Shown piece by piece: positions 15,474 through 18,396 of a stretch of 18,396 bases of DNA; position 1 is the first letter of the stretch, and each line of letters starts with the position of its first letter. The DNA comes from an uncultured Clostridia bacterium. GTDB taxonomy: Bacteria > Bacillota > Clostridia > Christensenellales > UBA1242. The position numbers and the translations under genes were made by a program. The DNA lies in assembly GCA_937891595.1 (NCBI GenBank), contig CALATF010000064.1, positions 1 to 18,396 of the forward strand, written 5' to 3'. A model generated the notes under the pieces. It saw only the letters and a list, made by a program, of their open reading frames with translations, had not been told where the DNA came from and made no database searches.

Positions 15474-16310
15474 ATGAGCGGTTCTGACAAACCAGTTATT
15501 GGCAATTTACAAAATCATGTTGATGAATTTAATAAAAATGAAAGGAAAACATATAGAAGCCAAAAGGTAAAAGATGTAATAAATGGTATTAAGGGAGCTA
15601 TCATTCCTGATTATGAAGAAAAGCTACTAAGGAAAGCTGAAGCAGTTACTTTAGGATTAAAAAACCAAAGGGCTTATGAAGCCTATCTTGAAAGACAATC
15701 AGGCTATTATTTAGAGGGTAGAGTTAGAAAGGAAACTTTAGTAGATGGCTCTCAAATGACAACTGTTTATGCAAAACATGGCGCTATAGAAAAGACAGAA
15801 CATTTGTTATCTGAAGAAGATATTAATAACAGATTAACAAGCAAAACAAGTTATGAAGGCTTTAGTTTGGTTGATATTAATTGTAATGGTAAAAATCAGT
15901 TAGTTTATTCTTCAATTACTGTTGCAGAAGGGCCAGATGTACTTAAGCTTAATGTTTCAGGCGCTATTAGAGATACTAAAGGCAATTTTACAAACTTTGA
16001 ATATCCTGCTTATTCCACAGCAGATATGCATCACTGGAAATTAGGACTTGATGTTCAATTAAGATATAGTAGTTTAGAACGAACATTTAATGAATGTTTA
16101 GAAGAATTTTCTTCAAACCCTGAAAATATTATAGACTTAACAATGCCAGCTGAAGATGACGAACAATTTAGTCAAAACGAAGAAACAAGTTCAAGTGACA
16201 AAGTAGAAACTGCCGAAGAAGCAAAACCTAGTTCATTTTTTGGAAAAATTAAAGATAAAGTAGAAGATTTTGTTTTTGGTTATGGTAGCGTTCCAGATGG
16301 TCCTTATTAA
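15474..16310 (+). CDS. uncharacterised protein, first of a paralogous pair
   Basis: 278 residues from the ATG at 15474, which follows AAGGAG (15462-15467) by six bases. An in-frame ATG at 15453 is rejected because that Shine-Dalgarno site would lie inside the gene. No signal peptide or membrane segment. Layout: an N-terminal charged helix with VDEFNKNERKTYRSQKV (16-32); a linker; a core (82-146) ending in SLVDINCNGKNQLVYS, whose DxNxxGK looks like a calcium-loop or FG-GAP-type turn; a beta-rich part to about 222; an acidic Ser/Glu linker (226-251); and a C-terminal helix SSFFGKIKDKVEDFVF (253-268). The next gene encodes the same layout, with 35 of 65 core residues identical by hand alignment. 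I do not recognise the family. Function unknown; the neighbouring repeat protein hints at a surface or export connection. Confidence 0.7.
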   Translation: MSGSDKPVIGNLQNHVDEFNKNERKTYRSQKVKDVINGIKGAIIPDYEEKLLRKAEAVTLGLKNQRAYEAYLERQSGYYLEGRVRKETLVDGSQMTTVYAKHGAIEKTEHLLSEEDINNRLTSKTSYEGFSLVDINCNGKNQLVYSSITVAEGPDVLKLNVSGAIRDTKGNFTNFEYPAYSTADMHHWKLGLDVQLRYSSLERTFNECLEEFSSNPENIIDLTMPAEDDEQFSQNEETSSSDKVETAEEAKPSSFFGKIKDKVEDFVFGYGSVPDGPY

Positions 16311-16352
16311 TAATTAATAAGCTAATACATTAAAAATATTTAAGAGGTTAGT

Positions 16353-17222
16353 ATGGGTATGATTGAAAAATTAAAGATTTCTTTGGAAGAAGAATCAGAG
16401 GATATTCAACAAAGAATTGATTGGTTTAATAAAGAAGAAAGAAAAGATTACAGAAGTAATAAAGTAAAGGAAGTTGTTGAGGGTATAAAAGATTTTGGGG
16501 TAGGATTGCTTTCCCACATAGTACCACATAGTGTTGACCCTATAAAGAGAGCAGAAAAAGAACTTGATAAGGCAACAACCGCTTTATATAAAGACTTGTA
16601 TAAACAATATTTATCGCGAATAGAAGAATTTCCTGAAGGTAAAATTAAAAGAGAAATTTTATCTGATGGCTCTGAAAGAAATACCGTTTACACTGAAAAT
16701 GGTTCTATCGAAAAAACACAATTTTCAATAAGTGAAGAAGAAGCAAAAAATTACCTTGTAAGTTGTGTAAATTATGAAGGTCTTAGTTTAGTGGATGTAA
16801 ATGGTAAGGGTAAAAGTCAATTAGTTTATTCTAATATATTAGTAAAAGAGAATTCTATTTATCCAAATTACGAAATATCTGGCACAATGAGAGATGAAAA
16901 AGGAAAGTTTACTAACTTTAATTTCAATTCTAACTATAGAAGCTTGCCAGCATTAATGGTTTGCAGAGAAGTTGCTATGAGATTAGGTAGCTTAGAAAAT
17001 ACTTTTAATGATTCTTATGATTTGTTCGCATTAAACTCAGATAATATTATAGATACATCTAAACCTAGTGATGAAACGGAAGAAAGTGAAGTAGATGATA
17101 ATAAAGCAAATGTGGTTGAAATGAAAGAAGAAACTCAACCAAAAAGCTTTGCACAAATGGCTGTAGATAAAGTGAAAGAATTTTTATTTAGTCCTACACC
17201 TGACAATGATTTTTTTATGTAA
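16353..17222 (+). CDS. uncharacterised protein, second of a paralogous pair
   Basis: 289 residues, 42 bases after its paralogue, with AAGAGG five bases before the ATG (a second ATG two codons on is less well spaced). Same architecture: N-terminal IDWFNKEERKDYRSNKV (22-38), core 95-160 with SLVDVNGKGKSQLVYS, an acidic linker (about 238-262) and a C-terminal helix SFAQMAVDKVKEFLF (265-279). Against its neighbour it has a ten-residue insertion, rich in hydrophobic residues, after the N-terminal helix (FGVGLLSHIVPH), which is too short to be a signal peptide and is internal. It ends in a short Pro/Asp/Phe tail. The two are clearly a tandem duplication that has since diverged. Function unknown. 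Probably co-transcribed with both neighbours, since the gaps hold no terminator. Confidence 0.7.
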   Translation: MGMIEKLKISLEEESEDIQQRIDWFNKEERKDYRSNKVKEVVEGIKDFGVGLLSHIVPHSVDPIKRAEKELDKATTALYKDLYKQYLSRIEEFPEGKIKREILSDGSERNTVYTENGSIEKTQFSISEEEAKNYLVSCVNYEGLSLVDVNGKGKSQLVYSNILVKENSIYPNYEISGTMRDEKGKFTNFNFNSNYRSLPALMVCREVAMRLGSLENTFNDSYDLFALNSDNIIDTSKPSDETEESEVDDNKANVVEMKEETQPKSFAQMAVDKVKEFLFSPTPDNDFFM

Positions 17223-17270
17223 TTAAATTGTTTATAAAATTTATAAAGGTTAAATTTAAAAGAGGTAAAT

Positions 17271-18396
17271 ATGACAGAATTTGAAAAATACGTAAACAAA
17301 GTAAATAGTGAAAATAGAATAATAAAAAGTGAAAAAGCTGTAGAATTAGCAAGTAGAATTATGGGAGTAGGACGACAAATAAAAAATAAAGCTTCTATGA
17401 TGAAGCCACAAACTGAACAAGAAAGAGAAGCAAAAGAATACACAGTTACATACGACTTAAATAATGGAAAAGTAGACGGAACAAACCCTGAAAAATATAC
17501 TATAGAAAGCGAAGAAATTAAACTAATCAACCCAACAAGAGATGGTTATACATTCTTAGGCTGGACAGGAACAGGATTAGATAAAGCAACAAAAGACGTT
17601 GTAATCGCAAAAGGAAGCACAGGAAACAGAGAATACACAGCAACATGGGAAGCAAACAAAGATACAAAATATACAGTAGAGTATTACTTAGAAGATTTAA
17701 AAGGTGACTATAAATTAGAAGAAACAAAAGAATTAAAAGGCGAAACAGATACTAAAGCAACAGCAGAGATAAAAGCATTCGAAGGATTTACAGAGAATGA
17801 AAATCATCAAGATAGAAAAGTAGAAGGAACAATTAAAGCAGATGAAAGCTTAGTATTAAAAGTATACTACACAAGAAATTCATATGAATTAACACTAGTA
17901 AAAGGCGATTATATAGAATCAGTAGCAGGAGCAGGCACATATAAATATGGAGAAGTAGTAGAAATAACAGCAGTAGCTGAAAATAAAGAAGGATATACAT
18001 ACTCAAACTTTGTATGGGAAACAAACGAAGCTGGAATACTAGAAAACGCACAAGAAAAAACAACAAAAGTAACAATGCCAGCAAAAGCAGTAGAAATAAC
18101 AGCAAAACAAGAAAGAACAGCAAAAGAATACACAATTACATACGATTTAAATAATGGAAAAGTAGAAGGAACAAATCCTGAAAAATATACAGTAGAAAGC
18201 GAAGAAATTAAGCTAATCAACCCAACAAGAGAAGGATACACATTCTTAGGCTGGACAGGAACTGGATTAGATAAAGCAACAAAAGAAGTAACAATAGCAA
18301 AAGGAAGCACAGGAAATAGAGAATACACAGCAACTTGGGAAGCAAATGGCGATACAAAATATACAGTAGAGTACTATACAGAAACTTTAGATGGAA
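17271..18396 (+). CDS. InlB-type repeat protein, 5' part (runs off the window)
   Basis: An open frame of 375 codons without stop to the window edge. AAAGAGGT precedes the ATG, and an in-frame TAA at 17244 with no other start between fixes the N-terminus. Residues 1-53 are charged and helical, with no signal peptide; VNKVNSENRIIKSEKAVEL (8-26) resembles the N-terminal motif of the two preceding proteins. From 54 on there are surface-protein repeats: a Listeria/Bacteroides repeat (about 57-128, with YDLNNGKV and GYTFLGWTG), a MucBP-like unit (133-200, YTVEYYLEDLKGDYKL...LVLKVYYTRN) and a divergent InlB B-like unit (204-280, VWETNEAG...KVTMPAKAVEIT); then the 230-residue set starts again at 284. 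Such repeats normally belong to exported adhesins, so the missing signal peptide is odd. Codon use shifts to A-ending codons in the repeats. How it ends (LPxTG, effector domain) cannot be seen. Confidence 0.8.
   Translation, partial: MTEFEKYVNKVNSENRIIKSEKAVELASRIMGVGRQIKNKASMMKPQTEQEREAKEYTVTYDLNNGKVDGTNPEKYTIESEEIKLINPTRDGYTFLGWTGTGLDKATKDVVIAKGSTGNREYTATWEANKDTKYTVEYYLEDLKGDYKLEETKELKGETDTKATAEIKAFEGFTENENHQDRKVEGTIKADESLVLKVYYTRNSYELTLVKGDYIESVAGAGTYKYGEVVEITAVAENKEGYTYSNFVWETNEAGILENAQEKTTKVTMPAKAVEITAKQERTAKEYTITYDLNNGKVEGTNPEKYTVESEEIKLINPTREGYTFLGWTGTGLDKATKEVTIAKGSTGNREYTATWEANGDTKYTVEYYTETLDG
17431..18396 (+). repeat. 690-bp tandem repeat inside the InlB-type repeat protein gene
   Basis: The unit starting GCAAAAGAATACACA recurs exactly 690 bases later (17431 and 18121), and GATACAAAATATACAGTAGAG recurs at 17661 and 18351. 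Over the first 240 bases I count 22 differences by hand (about 91% identity). The second copy is cut by the window edge, so the copy number is unknown; the in-frame period is 230 residues. Confidence 0.9.

Noticed and set aside
15364..15477. 37-codon ORF whose TGA overlaps the ATG of the first paralogue
   Set aside because: No Shine-Dalgarno site, and it contains the best promoter for the downstream gene, so it is unlikely to be transcribed from its start.
17135..18328. Several Leu- or Ser/Val-rich open frames on the minus strand
   Set aside because: They mirror the A-rich repeat gene on the plus strand, repeat with its period and have no ribosome binding sites. The plus frame has coherent repeat domains and is the real gene.

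Overview
The window is an AT-rich stretch (clearly below 35% GC by eye) with Shine-Dalgarno sites of the AAAGGAG type, many short U-tailed intrinsic terminators, almost only TAA stops, a lipoprotein and Listeria/Bacteroides-type repeats. This points to an uncultured low-GC Firmicute (Clostridia or Bacilli like), probably from a gut-type habitat. The lineage is inferred from gene content and composition; no marker gene was placed.

Layout: guaA (GMP synthase) opens the window and ends in a terminator. A small ferritin-like protein follows and converges on a DUF1653 protein. On the minus strand come a sugar-phosphate isomerase/epimerase and, upstream of it, a ribokinase-family kinase in a two-gene operon. 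On the plus strand are a Na+/Ca2+ exchanger and an M14 zinc carboxypeptidase. A radical SAM protein (minus) is divergent from a short hydrophobic ORF and a 12-TM MFS-like transporter; the short ORF overlaps a terminator with a competing antiterminator arm, so the transporter looks attenuated. An unrecognised 434-residue protein with a kinase-like catalytic motif (minus) is divergent from a 996-residue lipoprotein. Then come a 2H phosphoesterase, a double-hairpin terminator region, a 5'-nucleotidase of the deoxyribonucleotidase type (TTG start) and tRNA-Thr(GGU) on the minus strand.

The right end (15474 to the window edge) is the accessory part: three consecutive plus-strand genes behind one promoter. 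Two are diverged paralogues of unknown function. The third is the start of a repeat protein with a 690-bp tandem unit that runs off the window. All three lack a signal peptide, and they appear to share a short N-terminal motif of the form [VI][DN]x[FV]Nx..R..[RK]SxK[VA]. This is the best candidate here for an undescribed system. No insertion sequence, integrase, CRISPR array or rRNA was seen.
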